Positions 51,924-61,487 of a DNA stretch of 64,000 nucleotides are shown piece by piece. A program made the translations under genes and the position numbers. The notes under the pieces were generated by a model. The model made no database searches, was not told where the DNA came from, and saw only the letters and a program-made list of their open reading frames with translations. The stretch lies in the NCBI RefSeq assembly GCF_008001235.1, contig NZ_CP040751.1, forward strand, positions 2,339,001 to 2,403,000. The letters are read 5' to 3'. The stretch is from Salidesulfovibrio onnuriiensis. GTDB lineage: Bacteria; Desulfobacterota; Desulfovibrionia; Desulfovibrionales; Desulfovibrionaceae. Positions within the stretch are counted from its first letter, which is position 1. Each line of letters begins with the position of its first letter.

Positions 51924-53267
51924 ATGAAAATGGAAAAGTATTTGAAATCGTTTGTTCTTGCTGTTTTGTTCGCTATGGTTGCAGGAGCAACTTTCGCTGC
52001 GGACGATCAAACCGTGCCGCAGGCGGATCTGAGCAAGCCCTTTGACATGCAGGCCTGTGTGGAGCGCGCCCTTGAGGCCAATCCCGCCATAATCGGCGCT
52101 CGCGCCGCGCTTAAGGGCGAGGGGTATGGCGTCAATTCCGCAATGGGTGAATTCGGCTTCAAGGCCACTTCCGGATATGGGTATACTCATTACAATCGTG
52201 AGCCCACCTACGGCGACAAGGACCAGTTCTATGGGACCGTCGGATTGAGCCAGCCTCTTTTCAAGGGGTTCAATCTGCTTTCTTCATATCAGAAGGCGAA
52301 ATTGAGTGAAGATAAGAGCAATTACAGTCTCTACAACACGGAATTGAACGTCATCAAGGATGTGCAGAGCAACTTCCTCAAGCTGCTCAAGGGGCGCATG
52401 GATGTGAAGAGCGGCGAGGACTCCGTGGAGCGTCTCGAATCGCAGCTCAAGGTCATCAACGCATTTTATGAGGTGGGCCTGAAGCCGCGAGTGGAAGTGC
52501 TGCAGGCCGAGGTTGATTTGGCCACGGCCAAACAGGAGTTGCTTACGTCGCAAAACGCTGTTTCCACGCAGCGGGCCAAGCTGAATTCGCTGCTTAATAT
52601 CCCTCTGGAAGAAAATGTCGACTATATCGGCCAGCTCGATTACCTGCCTTTTGATCTTCAGCTCAAGGATTGTCTGGACAAGGCTTACAAGGAGCGTCCG
52701 GATCTCAATATGGGCGTCAAGAGTGTTGAAATAGCCGTCAAGGACGCCATGATTGCCGCCAGTAGTTTTTACCCCGAGATCACTGCCGATTTCGACTATT
52801 ATAAGAAAGGGAATAACGGCGACCTCAAAGGTGGTGACAATTGGACTGAATCCGCTGCTGAGTATTGGACGGCGGGCGTCAATCTGAATTGGACCATGTT
52901 CGAGTGGGGCGCTGATTACAACGATTGGAAGCAGACCAAGGAAACCATCAAACAATTGCAGGCCGAGCTGGAAAACACCAAGCTCAATGCTGGGTTTGAG
53001 GTCAAACAGGCGCTTCTGGACCTTCGCGCCGCAGCCGACCGTATAGGTGTCGGCCGTAAATCCGTTGAGTCCGCCCGTGAATCCTATCGTATGGCTGTCG
53101 CCCGGTACCAGGCCCAGGTCGGCACCAACACCGAGGTGCTGGATGCGCAGGCCCGTGTTTCCGACAGTGAGGCACAGCTCAACAGCGCTTTGGCCGACTA
53201 CAATACCGCCCTTTCCCAGCTGTATGTGGCCATGGGCGAAAAGAATCTCGACCTGAAGAGCCGTTAA
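51924..53267 (+). CDS. TolC family outer-membrane efflux protein
   Basis: 447 residues with a cleavable signal (about 1-27, ending GATFAA). Two outer-membrane efflux repeats with long helices, for example LKPRVEVLQAEVDLATAKQE and NTEVLDAQARVSDSEAQLNS. TolC proteins provide the outer-membrane channel for type I secretion and drug efflux. No adaptor or ABC gene is adjacent, so a role in exporting the giant RTX protein is possible but unproven. Confidence 0.9.
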   Translation: MKMEKYLKSFVLAVLFAMVAGATFAADDQTVPQADLSKPFDMQACVERALEANPAIIGARAALKGEGYGVNSAMGEFGFKATSGYGYTHYNREPTYGDKDQFYGTVGLSQPLFKGFNLLSSYQKAKLSEDKSNYSLYNTELNVIKDVQSNFLKLLKGRMDVKSGEDSVERLESQLKVINAFYEVGLKPRVEVLQAEVDLATAKQELLTSQNAVSTQRAKLNSLLNIPLEENVDYIGQLDYLPFDLQLKDCLDKAYKERPDLNMGVKSVEIAVKDAMIAASSFYPEITADFDYYKKGNNGDLKGGDNWTESAAEYWTAGVNLNWTMFEWGADYNDWKQTKETIKQLQAELENTKLNAGFEVKQALLDLRAAADRIGVGRKSVESARESYRMAVARYQAQVGTNTEVLDAQARVSDSEAQLNSALADYNTALSQLYVAMGEKNLDLKSR

Positions 53268-53311
53268 TGTCCCTGTTGTCTGGAAGCAAACAGGCGGAAA
53301 AAAGACGAGGT

Positions 53312-53479
53312 ATGAAATGCGACCAGTGCAAGGGCGCATTGACGCCGGTCAGGGGATGACGCCAGGTGGCTCTGCGCTGCACGGTGTGCGGCAAGCAGTA
53401 CGGCCCTCGGGAAATGGCTCGTTTGATAGATGAATCCTTTGAGGAGGACATGGCTTTTGTTCCCTTGGACAGACTGTAG
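53312..53479 (+). CDS. Dual-CxxC small protein with in-frame TGA, probable selenoprotein
   Basis: 55 codons plus TAG. It reads MKCDQCKGALTPVRG, then TGA at 53357-53359, then RQVALRCTVCGKQYGPRE onward in the same frame to 53479. The pairs CDQC (3-6) and CTVC (23-26) make a zinc-ribbon-like unit. The TGA lies between the two pairs. A seven-base stem with GGT triloop (53376-53392) starts 16 bases after the TGA, the place and loop type of bacterial SECIS elements. I recall an NCBI family of dual-CxxC small (seleno)proteins in Desulfovibrio-type bacteria, which this fits. The start lies 44 bases after tolC. Alternative: a mutated codon or sequence error. Confidence 0.68.
53376..53392 (+). promoter_or_regulatory. 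SECIS-like hairpin after the TGA
   Basis: GCTGCAC-GGT-GTGCGGC: seven pairs (one wobble) and loop GGT. It is inside the coding frame, as bacterial SECIS elements are. Confidence 0.5.
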
Positions 53480-54404
53480 CTTCAGACAGATCAGAATTAT
53501 ATTCGGAGCCGCCCTTGTGGCGGCTCTGGTTTTCCTGGCTTCGGGGAAAGGCTTTTGTGCTGTCGCCGAGAGCTGGGAGCCGCTTATGAAGAGATTGGTG
53601 CAGGACGGTTTTTCGGATTCCTATGTCCGTTCCGTTTTCGAGCGCGCTCACCTTGATTTCGATGCCGGGGTCATGGCCCGGAAAATAGACGTGTTGCTGG
53701 ATACAAAGCTCAGTTCCAGTTCCTCTTCCGCTCCCGTTGAGCCAAAGGTCATGGAGCGGTATCTCAATCCCATTCTTCTTGCCGGAGCCTATGCCTCGCT
53801 TCGGGAAAACCACGACGTGCTGAAAAGGATAGAGCGGGAAACCGGTGTTCCCGGTTCCGTGGTCATTGCCGTGTACCTGGTGGAAACCAAGCTCGGACGG
53901 ACCATCGGCAATCAGAAGGCCTTTGCGGTTTTGTCCAACATGGCGCTTGGCGGTGATTTTTCCAAGATCAAGATGAAGTTGAAGCATGCGGATTTGTCGC
54001 CGGAAATGCAGGAGTGGGCGGCTTCGCGTACGCGGCAGAAGGGAAACTGGGCCTATGCGGAGTTGGTGGCCCTTTTGCGGTATTCCCAGTCCCTGGGGAC
54101 GGATCCTGTGGAAATCCCGGGGTCCGTGTATGGGGCTATCGGTTTATGCCAGTTCATGCCGACCAACGCGTTGCATTATGGCCGGGACGGCAGTGGCGAC
54201 GGAAAGGTGGATCTTTTCAACGAGGCGGATGCTTTGTTTAGCATTGCCTACTTTCTGAAACGTCACGGTTGGAAATCGGGACTGGACGTTGAGCAGCAGC
54301 ACAAGGTTATCTACCGATATAACCATTCCATGAGTTATGCCCTCACCATTATGGAAGTGGCGGATCGGCTGGACAAAACTGATCGCTTTTTCGGGCGGAA
54401 CTAA
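53457..54404 (+). CDS. MltB-type lytic murein transglycosylase
   Basis: 315 residues from TTG 53457, nine bases after AGGAGG; an ATG at 53430 has no ribosome site but is possible. A signal helix (IRIIFGAALVAALVFLASG) ends near CA. The SLT_2 domain contains YLVETKLGRTIGNQKAF (catalytic Glu), then AIGLCQFMPTNALHYG and an NH-containing YNHSMSYA. It cleaves peptidoglycan in the periplasm. The start overlaps the end of the small selenoprotein gene; the stop overlaps that of the convergent glycosyltransferase. Confidence 0.85.
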   Translation: MFPWTDCSFRQIRIIFGAALVAALVFLASGKGFCAVAESWEPLMKRLVQDGFSDSYVRSVFERAHLDFDAGVMARKIDVLLDTKLSSSSSSAPVEPKVMERYLNPILLAGAYASLRENHDVLKRIERETGVPGSVVIAVYLVETKLGRTIGNQKAFAVLSNMALGGDFSKIKMKLKHADLSPEMQEWAASRTRQKGNWAYAELVALLRYSQSLGTDPVEIPGSVYGAIGLCQFMPTNALHYGRDGSGDGKVDLFNEADALFSIAYFLKRHGWKSGLDVEQQHKVIYRYNHSMSYALTIMEVADRLDKTDRFFGRN

Positions 54405-55510
54405 TCCTTGCTGATGAGACTCTGGTAGAGATTGAGGGTTCTCTGCAGGAAGTCTGCGCCATCCAGTTGCGACATGGTCGCTTCATGATGGGTCACCAGT
54501 TCCTTTGCAAAGGATTCGTCCTCAATGATTTTTTCCAGTGCCGTTGCCAACCCTTGCGCATCCCCAGGCGGGACCAGGGCGGTCTCCGGAAGCAGGTCGG
54601 GCATGACACCCACATTGGAAGCCACCAGCGGGCAGCCTTCGGACATGATTTCCAGGGGGGCCCTGGCAATGGCCTCCGACCACAGGGAGGGCGCCACGGC
54701 CAGGTCCAGGGCGGAAATGCAGGCCGGGATATCCTCTCTTTTTCCGCTGATATGTGAAATGTCAGCAATGCCGAATTCTTCCAGCCAATCTTGTATCTGG
54801 CGGGCGTTCATGGCCGTATCAAATCCCAGGAGAAACAGACGGACGTTTTTGTGCCCCTTGTCGCGGAGCAGGGAGACGGCTTCAATGGCTTCCCTGTGCC
54901 CTTTGACCCGGTCGAAACGTCCCAGGATGCCGATGACTTTTTCGTCCTGCGAGAAGTTGAATTCCGTTCGAATTCGTTCCCTGTTCTGTTTGTCAAAGCG
55001 GAAGGTTGAGCGGTCCACACCGCCGTGGATCAACCATACCCCGCGTTCCGGGGTTTTCATTTTGTTCAGGAAATGTTCGGCCATCCTGCGGTTGGTCACG
55101 ACAACGGCATCGGCCACTGAGGCGTGGAGCCAACGATTGAAGGGGTCGCTGCTGGGCAGGCGCTGGTCGCCCCTGGTGCGCACCAGCCCGTATTCGAATC
55201 CGAATTGCTTGAGCAGGCCCCAGAGGAAGAAACCTTCGCCTCGGTGGCAGTTGACGATGTCCGGTTGAAACTGACGCAGCAGAGAGACGATTTCCCCACA
55301 GGTCTTTGCAAGGCGCAGGGGATTCGTGGTGTTGAGATCCGGGCAGGCCGTTCTCAATCCCCACTGTCTGGCGATGGTGTCGGGCGGCGTGTCCCTCTGG
55401 GTCAGGACCAGGACATCATGCCCTGCATCCTTCAGCAGCTTGCTCAGGTAGATGCCGTACCACGCCGTTGCGTTGAACCAGCGAACATTGACAACTTGTA
55501 TTATTTTCAT
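54401..55510 (-). CDS. Glycosyltransferase family 4
   Basis: 369 residues from ATG 55510, starting MKIIQVVNVRWFNATAWYG. GT-B fold with the donor motif region IGILGRFDRVKGHREAIEA and EAIARAPLEIMSEGCPLVAS (the EX7E element). Such enzymes use nucleotide sugars to build lipopolysaccharide or exopolysaccharide. It stands alone between convergent mltB and the divergent gene at 55745. Confidence 0.9.
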   Translation of the reverse strand: MKIIQVVNVRWFNATAWYGIYLSKLLKDAGHDVLVLTQRDTPPDTIARQWGLRTACPDLNTTNPLRLAKTCGEIVSLLRQFQPDIVNCHRGEGFFLWGLLKQFGFEYGLVRTRGDQRLPSSDPFNRWLHASVADAVVVTNRRMAEHFLNKMKTPERGVWLIHGGVDRSTFRFDKQNRERIRTEFNFSQDEKVIGILGRFDRVKGHREAIEAVSLLRDKGHKNVRLFLLGFDTAMNARQIQDWLEEFGIADISHISGKREDIPACISALDLAVAPSLWSEAIARAPLEIMSEGCPLVASNVGVMPDLLPETALVPPGDAQGLATALEKIIEDESFAKELVTHHEATMSQLDGADFLQRTLNLYQSLISKD

Positions 55511-55744
55511 TGGGAATATCCTGTCTATGCTGTATCCTCCCGAAAGCATGACAGTTCCCGTCTGACTTGGCAAGAGGGCAGAGCTGTCGCCCGAGATGGT
55601 GTTTTTCTTCAACTGGTTGAAATTTGTGTTGGAATCTGATTTGCATGATTGAGAGTTCAGGAAAACAATGCCGGGCACCTGCTGGCAGGGTGCATTTTTA
55701 TCTGCGCATGGGCGCTGTTATTGCTGTCGATTCAAGGAGAATTG

Positions 55745-58393
55745 ATGCCTAATCTGCAAGTCTTGTTGTCTTCTTTGCCGGAAATTGATCAATCCCGCAT
55801 GGTGAGTTCCGGCATCGGGGTCTGGATGACCTGGAACGGAAAGATTCACAATACCATTGAGCACACCATGCGCGATTACGGCGCGTTGCTCATGGCCGAG
55901 GAGTCCAACCAGGCGCTCTGGTATTGCCCGAACAACGAGGTTCTCCGGGCCGTGGCCCGGCTGCAGATATGGGCCCGGGTCAATACGCTTTCCGCGTTCT
56001 GTCTGGTTTTTCCCGTGTCGTTGCTGGTGGGATACGATATATCCCTTTCCCTGTCCCTGGCGCAGGATCTTCAGGATCAGGATGTGGCCGCTTCCGGCGA
56101 ATTCGAGGTTTGGGTCCATCCCCGGATGACGGAACAGGTGGGCGCGGTCAATGGCCTTTCCCTCAAACCGGCCGGAAAGATGGATGGGCTGGCCTCCGTG
56201 GAGTGGAAGATTCTCAGCGCGGACAGCGGCCTCGATTATGAATCGACCCTGAAATGGTTTTTCATCGTCAAGCCTCTCGGCAAGCTGGGGGACAAGGAAA
56301 GCATCATCGGGTGGAGAGACTTTTCCAACGATATCCAGGATGTTCTTCGAAGATTGGGACTCAAGTATATTTCCGACGTCAAGGAAGGCTTCCTGTTTTT
56401 CCCCCTGGACAATATTCGTCTTTTGCGAACGTTCTGCAGCGACATTCTGAGCCTGATCATTGAGGCCAAAGGCAACGAGGAAAAGAAGTATTGGCCTGTT
56501 GTCATGGTGGCCGTTCCCCAGACAGGTCTCAATTTTTCCGAGGACCTGCCCAAGAAGGTCGGGTTGGATTGGAACCGGTTGACTCCGGATTTCCCCCACC
56601 TGCGCTATACGGACGCATTTCTCCTGGCGAACTGGTTCAAGCTGAATGAAACCCGCTATGGGACAGAACAGGCTTCCCTGGATTCCTGGTGCAACATACG
56701 GCTCAAGGAGGGGGGCGGTGATGACAAGTACGGCACCATGGAAGTCATGATGCCGGTGAATCTGGTTCAGATAGAGGGGAACGAGTGTTTTTATTGCGGC
56801 CAGAAGAACCATGAGGCCAAGGCCTGTCCTACGAAGTTGATACAGACACCCAAGGCTCATGTCTGGAATAAGTTGAGCCGTCTGGACCTGGATGGGATGA
56901 ACAAAGCGGTCGTGGCCTTGGACAAGGCAGTGGAGCCTAGCAATTTTCCGGCCTCCATCGAGGCCTTCATCAAGAACAAGACTCCCGAGGCGTTGCTGAT
57001 TCAATGCATTTTCGAGCTCAATGTGATTTCCCAGCTTCGCATGGCCCGTCTGGTGTGGCGGAGCAGGGGCAAGGAGTGGCCCGAAGGAATTCGGTCCCTG
57101 GCTCCCGAGGAGCCCAACGCAACGCTCAGCGGTCTTCAGTCGTTGCAGGATGGCGAATCTACGGCAGCGGATGATTTTGCCAAGGAGGCGGCCATCAAGT
57201 TCCAGCGGAGCTACCAGCCTCATTGTCTGACAGGCTTTATCGCTCTGGAATCTCAGGATTTCGGGCAGGCGCTGTTCCATTGGCAGGAGGCCGAGCGTCT
57301 CAGCTATACGCCGTTGCAGCAATCCTACTGCCTGTATCTTCAGGGCCGTTTGCATGAGATCATGGGGAATCACAAGGATGCCATATCCGCGTTCAAGCGG
57401 GCGCATGTGCAGTCGACGGGGTGGCATGAATGCCTCTACAGGGAGGCTGTCTGCATGGTGAAGATGGGCTTTACCGGCCAAGCCATGGATCTCTTTTTCG
57501 ATCTTATTCAACGGGATCCGCACATGTTCAACCGCATTCTCATCGATCCCGAACTGGAGCGCGGCCGGGTGCAGATCCTGAGCGCCCTGTGGGAGCGGTG
57601 GCATGACGTGGAAACTCGTGCGGAGGAGGCCAGGGAACAGGTCGAGGCGTTCGTCAAGGATATTAACGACCGTTTCAACAAGCGCCACGCCTTTTACGAG
57701 TCCGCCTCGGAAGAATTACAGCGTCTGCAGAAGGTGGGAGAGGTCGACAACTATGTGGCCTACCGCCAGTTGATCCGCGGGGCGGAAAAATTCGAGGAAC
57801 AGCTCAACAATCAGATCTCCCTGGAAGTAAAGCGTATCAACAACAACGTGGAGTATCTCACGGACCGCATCAAGGACATCCAGAAGGAAGCGGCCTGGTT
57901 TCCCTTTCCCTCCCTGTTGCGGGACTTTAACCGTGACTTCAACTTCTGCGTGGAGAAGATCAACTGGATTCGGACGCAGCATATCAAGGAGGCGGGCAAT
58001 TTCAGGAAGACCCTTGATTTTCTGACCCAGATCGAGGAGAGGATTGACCTGCTTCAGAAAAAGTTGGTGACCCTGCGGATTGTCCGAGACAGCACGTTAT
58101 TCGTACTTATGCTTGGCCGCAGTTTCATCTGGTTCGAACTGCTTGGCCTGGGGCTTGCCCTGGTTACCGTTCCCGCGCTGATCTATTTTACCAAGGGTGT
58201 GGAGGGAAGCTGGATAGTCGACGCCATCCGCGAGCAGCAGTGGGAGTTCACCAAGGGCCTGGTGATCATACTCAGCGTGCTGGCCCTTATGTTTGCCGCA
58301 GTCAAGAGCGCCTTGAGTTTCGAACGCAGGAAGCGCGATCTTTTCGAGCAGCTGGAAGAGAATCTGCGGGCTTCCGCACCGAAGCGGTATTGA
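55745..58393 (+). CDS. Large TPR/coiled-coil membrane protein with a CCHC zinc knuckle
   Basis: 882 residues from ATG 55745 with AAGGAG. The N-terminal 340 residues are mixed alpha/beta, unknown. A C-x2-C-x4-H-x4-C zinc knuckle is at residues 348-361 (CFYCGQKNHEAKAC). TPR-like helices follow at about 490-620, a coiled coil at about 620-790 and two membrane helices near 793-815 and 838-858. The knuckle is common in retroviral and eukaryotic RNA-binding proteins and rare in bacteria. Function unknown. Confidence 0.8.
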   Translation: MPNLQVLLSSLPEIDQSRMVSSGIGVWMTWNGKIHNTIEHTMRDYGALLMAEESNQALWYCPNNEVLRAVARLQIWARVNTLSAFCLVFPVSLLVGYDISLSLSLAQDLQDQDVAASGEFEVWVHPRMTEQVGAVNGLSLKPAGKMDGLASVEWKILSADSGLDYESTLKWFFIVKPLGKLGDKESIIGWRDFSNDIQDVLRRLGLKYISDVKEGFLFFPLDNIRLLRTFCSDILSLIIEAKGNEEKKYWPVVMVAVPQTGLNFSEDLPKKVGLDWNRLTPDFPHLRYTDAFLLANWFKLNETRYGTEQASLDSWCNIRLKEGGGDDKYGTMEVMMPVNLVQIEGNECFYCGQKNHEAKACPTKLIQTPKAHVWNKLSRLDLDGMNKAVVALDKAVEPSNFPASIEAFIKNKTPEALLIQCIFELNVISQLRMARLVWRSRGKEWPEGIRSLAPEEPNATLSGLQSLQDGESTAADDFAKEAAIKFQRSYQPHCLTGFIALESQDFGQALFHWQEAERLSYTPLQQSYCLYLQGRLHEIMGNHKDAISAFKRAHVQSTGWHECLYREAVCMVKMGFTGQAMDLFFDLIQRDPHMFNRILIDPELERGRVQILSALWERWHDVETRAEEAREQVEAFVKDINDRFNKRHAFYESASEELQRLQKVGEVDNYVAYRQLIRGAEKFEEQLNNQISLEVKRINNNVEYLTDRIKDIQKEAAWFPFPSLLRDFNRDFNFCVEKINWIRTQHIKEAGNFRKTLDFLTQIEERIDLLQKKLVTLRIVRDSTLFVLMLGRSFIWFELLGLGLALVTVPALIYFTKGVEGSWIVDAIREQQWEFTKGLVIILSVLALMFAAVKSALSFERRKRDLFEQLEENLRASAPKRY

Positions 58394-58482
58394 CCGCCCG
58401 CCAATGAAAATCATGTTCCACGATCCTCTCTTTTGAGAGATTGTTTCCTAATGAAGCAGTTGAAAGCTGAAAGGGAGGTCTC

Positions 58483-59226
58483 ATGTACAAGCTTGTTCTC
58501 ATCCGTCACGGCCAAAGCCGGTGGAATCTGGAAAACCGTTTTACGGGCTGGACCGACGTGGACTTGACCGAACAGGGAATCAATGAGGCGCTTGAGGGGG
58601 CCCGGCTGCTTCGGGAACAGGGTTATTCTTTTGATGTCTGTCATACCTCCCTGCTCAAGAGGGCCATCCGTACCTTGTGGCTTGTTCTGGATCATATGGA
58701 CCTCATGTGGCTTCCAGTGTACCGGACCTGGCGGCTTAATGAACGCCATTACGGGGCGCTGCAGGGGCTCAACAAGGCGGAGACCGCTCAGAAGTACGGG
58801 GATGAGCAGGTATTTATCTGGCGCAGGAGTTATGACATTCCGCCTCCGGAACTGGACTTCGAGGACGAGCGTTTTCCCGGGCGCGATCCCCGCTACGCGG
58901 GGCTGTCGGAAGACGAGCTTCCCCGGTGCGAAAGCCTCAAGCTGACCATCGATCGCACCATGCCGTATTGGTTCGAGACCATTGCCCCGCAGGTGAAGGC
59001 AGGGAAGCGGGTGCTTGTGGTGGCCCATGGTAATTCCCTGCGTGGATTGGTCAAGTATCTCGATGGAATGGACGAGCAAAGTATCACCCAGCTCAACATC
59101 CCCACCGGGGTTCCCCTGGTCTACGAGCTGGACGAGGATCTGAAGCCACTGCGTCATTACTACCTTGGTGACCAGGCGGAGATTGAAAGGAAGGCCCGGG
59201 AGGTTGCCAACCAGGCCAAGGCCTAG
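58483..59226 (+). CDS. gpmA: 2,3-bisphosphoglycerate-dependent phosphoglycerate mutase
   Basis: 247 residues, the family length. Phospho-His motif [10 protein letters not shown] at 6-15 (His9), then [27 protein letters not shown] [12 protein letters not shown] and [10 protein letters not shown] near 182-191. It interconverts 3- and 2-phosphoglycerate. Ribosome site gggaggt. mutY starts 13 bases after the stop. Confidence 0.96.
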   Translation: MYKLVLIRHGQSRWNLENRFTGWTDVDLTEQGINEALEGARLLREQGYSFDVCHTSLLKRAIRTLWLVLDHMDLMWLPVYRTWRLNERHYGALQGLNKAETAQKYGDEQVFIWRRSYDIPPPELDFEDERFPGRDPRYAGLSEDELPRCESLKLTIDRTMPYWFETIAPQVKAGKRVLVVAHGNSLRGLVKYLDGMDEQSITQLNIPTGVPLVYELDEDLKPLRHYYLGDQAEIERKAREVANQAKA

Positions 59227-59239
59227 TATCTGCTTTTCC

Positions 59240-60331
59240 GTGGACGACAAGTCATTTTCTACGGCGCTGCTGCAATGGTTTTCGGCCAATGGCCGAGACC
59301 TCCCCTGGCGGCGTTCCTATGATCCGTATCAGGTTTGGATATCCGAAATCATGGCCCAGCAGACGCAGATGGGCCGGGTTGTCTCCTATTTCGAGCGCTG
59401 GATGGAGCGTTTCCCCGATGTGGCCACCCTTGCGGCGGCTGGAGAGGAGGATGTGCTCAAGCTTTGGGAAGGGCTGGGCTATTATTCCCGTGCCCGCAAT
59501 GTTCTTAAGGCTTCCCGGGAGATATGCGACCGTTTCAAGGGTGTTTTTCCCTCCGATCCCGGTGATGTTCTGTCCCTGCCGGGCATAGGCGAGTACACAC
59601 TCGGGGCCATTGCCAGTATTGCCTTCAACCAACCCTTTGTCTGTGTGGACGCCAACGTCAAACGTGTTTTCGCCCGTGTGCTGGATCTGGATCTGCCGTT
59701 TAACGATCCCAAACTGCACAACCGTATCCGAAAGGCTGCGGAGTCCCGGTTGCCCGAAGGGCGGTCCCGGGAGTTCAACCAGGCGCTCATGGAACTCGGT
59801 CAGTTGGTGTGCATGAAGAAGCCGGCCTGCGACATGTGCCCGGTGCAGCCCTTTTGTCTGAGTCTGGAGCGTGGCGTGGTGGACAAGCGTCCGGTGCTTG
59901 CTCCGCCCAGGGAGATCGTCAAGGTCCAGGTCGCCACTGGCGTGCTTTTGCACCAGGGCAGGGTGCTTATCCAGAAAAGACGGCCCGGCGATGTCTGGCC
60001 CGGATTGTGGGAGTTCCCCGGCGGGGTCATTGAGGAAGGGGAAACGCCCGAGGATGCCGTGGTGCGGGAGTATTGCGAAGAGGTGGAGCTCAATGTGCGG
60101 CCCGTGGAAAAGATCACCGTGGTCCGGTACAGCTACACCAAGTTCCGTGTGACATTGCACTGCTATTTGTGTGAATGCACTGCCCCGGAGCCGGTCCCGG
60201 TCTTTCATGAGGCCGTGGAGGGCTGCTTTGTTAGCCCCGATGGCCTGGAGCGATACGCCTTTCCTTCCGGGTATCGCAAACTCATGGCGTTCATGCGCAA
60301 TGACTTGCGATACTCTTACCTTGGTTTCTAA
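59240..60331 (+). CDS. mutY: A/G-specific adenine glycosylase with Nudix domain
   Basis: 363 residues from GTG 59240; the longer frame overlaps gpmA. Glu in SEIMAQQTQM and Asp in VDANVKRVFARV are the catalytic pair; SLPGIGEYTLGAIASIAF is the HhH. The cluster ligands read C-x5-C-x2-C-x5-C (CMKKPACDMCPVQPFC), one residue shorter than the usual x6 spacing. The C-terminal domain has a full Nudix box (GGVIEEGETPEDAVVREYCE). Removes A opposite 8-oxoG. Confidence 0.94.
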   Translation: MDDKSFSTALLQWFSANGRDLPWRRSYDPYQVWISEIMAQQTQMGRVVSYFERWMERFPDVATLAAAGEEDVLKLWEGLGYYSRARNVLKASREICDRFKGVFPSDPGDVLSLPGIGEYTLGAIASIAFNQPFVCVDANVKRVFARVLDLDLPFNDPKLHNRIRKAAESRLPEGRSREFNQALMELGQLVCMKKPACDMCPVQPFCLSLERGVVDKRPVLAPPREIVKVQVATGVLLHQGRVLIQKRRPGDVWPGLWEFPGGVIEEGETPEDAVVREYCEEVELNVRPVEKITVVRYSYTKFRVTLHCYLCECTAPEPVPVFHEAVEGCFVSPDGLERYAFPSGYRKLMAFMRNDLRYSYLGF

Positions 60332-60355
60332 ATAAAATCAGCATATTATATTTAT

Positions 60356-60371
60356 AGGCACACACTTTGCT
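60356..60371 (+). promoter_or_regulatory. Sigma-54 promoter of the 60427 gene
   Basis: AGGCAC-ACACT-TTGCT: exact GG-N10-GC spacing and one mismatch to the consensus. It lies 56 bases before the start. Confidence 0.65.
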
Positions 60372-60426
60372 TTCATCCTTGTGCCGCCATAGCGGCCGAC
60401 GGAATATTGACAGCGAGGTATGAGCA

Positions 60427-61434
60427 ATGAGTTTTGGCGCCGACAAGATTTATGATGTCCTGCAGACGATGAGCCCGACCACGGTCGGCAACGGCAAGGT
60501 CACGGATCCTGCCCAGTTGAAGCAACTGCAGGCGGCCTTTCAAAACCAAATGCAGATGGCCGACAGCCTGTTCGGCATGGGCAGGCCCCAGGAAAGTGGG
60601 GGCCAGTCCGCATCAAGTTTTGATAGCGGGCTTATGAACGATGCGCTCATGTTCGATGCCTTGTCGTCCATTACCCGCATCATGCAGCAGAATTCGGGCC
60701 GCATGAAACCCATGAAGGCCATTCAGTCCTATGAGGCGCAGGCCATTCCTCGGCAGGTGAAGCAGGCCGTGGATGCGGCGAGCCCGGAAATTCGCGAGGT
60801 CCTTGGCAGCCTGTCAGCCATGTTCGAGTCGGGGTCGCGAGGTTCCGAGGCCATTGGATACGATCGCGTGGGCGGCACCTCCTACGGCAAGTACCAGATT
60901 GCCTCCAAGGTGGGCACAATGGACCGTTTCATTTCCTTTTTGGACACGGAAAAGCCGGAATGGGGCGAGCAGCTTAGGAATGCGGGGCCGGCCGATACCG
61001 GCTCGAAGAGCGGCAGAATGCCAGAGGTCTGGAAAGAACTGGCCGAACAGCACCCCGAGGAGTTCGAGCGGTTGCAGACGCAGTTCATCCGCCAGGAAAC
61101 CTATGACCCGGCCCGGAACATGATCCTTGATGCCACGGGCATAGACATGAACAACGCGCCCAAGGTGGTGCAGGAGGTTCTCTGGAGCACTTCCGTGCAG
61201 CATGGGGCCACCGGTGCATCCAGGATCTTCGGCAAGGTCATCGATTCCTTCATGGGAGCATCGGAAGGCGCGGATTTCAATCAGAAGCTCATTGAAGGGG
61301 TTTATGACAAGCGAAAGGGGCAGTTCGGTTCCTCTTCCGCACGGGTTCAGGCCAGCGTGAAGTCGAGGTTGGAGCGTGAAAAGGACCTGGCCTTGAACAT
61401 GCTGGAAAGCAAGCCCTTGAGCAGGATCGTTTGA
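60427..61434 (+). CDS. Lysozyme-like peptidoglycan hydrolase candidate, possibly flagellar
   Basis: 335 residues with no signal peptide. The N-terminal 130 residues are Gln/Met-rich and helical; the C-terminal part (about 135-320) has SEAIGYDRVGGTSYGKYQIA, similar to the glycan-binding loop of phage tail and VgrG-associated lysozyme-like domains. It is driven by a sigma-54 promoter, as are many flagellar genes in this group. A rod-cap or tail-lysozyme-like role is inferred. Confidence 0.7.
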   Translation: MSFGADKIYDVLQTMSPTTVGNGKVTDPAQLKQLQAAFQNQMQMADSLFGMGRPQESGGQSASSFDSGLMNDALMFDALSSITRIMQQNSGRMKPMKAIQSYEAQAIPRQVKQAVDAASPEIREVLGSLSAMFESGSRGSEAIGYDRVGGTSYGKYQIASKVGTMDRFISFLDTEKPEWGEQLRNAGPADTGSKSGRMPEVWKELAEQHPEEFERLQTQFIRQETYDPARNMILDATGIDMNNAPKVVQEVLWSTSVQHGATGASRIFGKVIDSFMGASEGADFNQKLIEGVYDKRKGQFGSSSARVQASVKSRLEREKDLALNMLESKPLSRIV

Positions 61435-61461
61435 TCGGGATAGTCTTGGTTCAAGATTTCG

Positions 61462-61487
61462 GGCGCGGGAAACCGCGCCTTTTTATT
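61462..61487 (+). terminator. Terminator of 60427-61434
   Basis: ggcgcgg/ccgcgcc stem, four-base loop, then TTTTTATTT. Confidence 0.8.
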
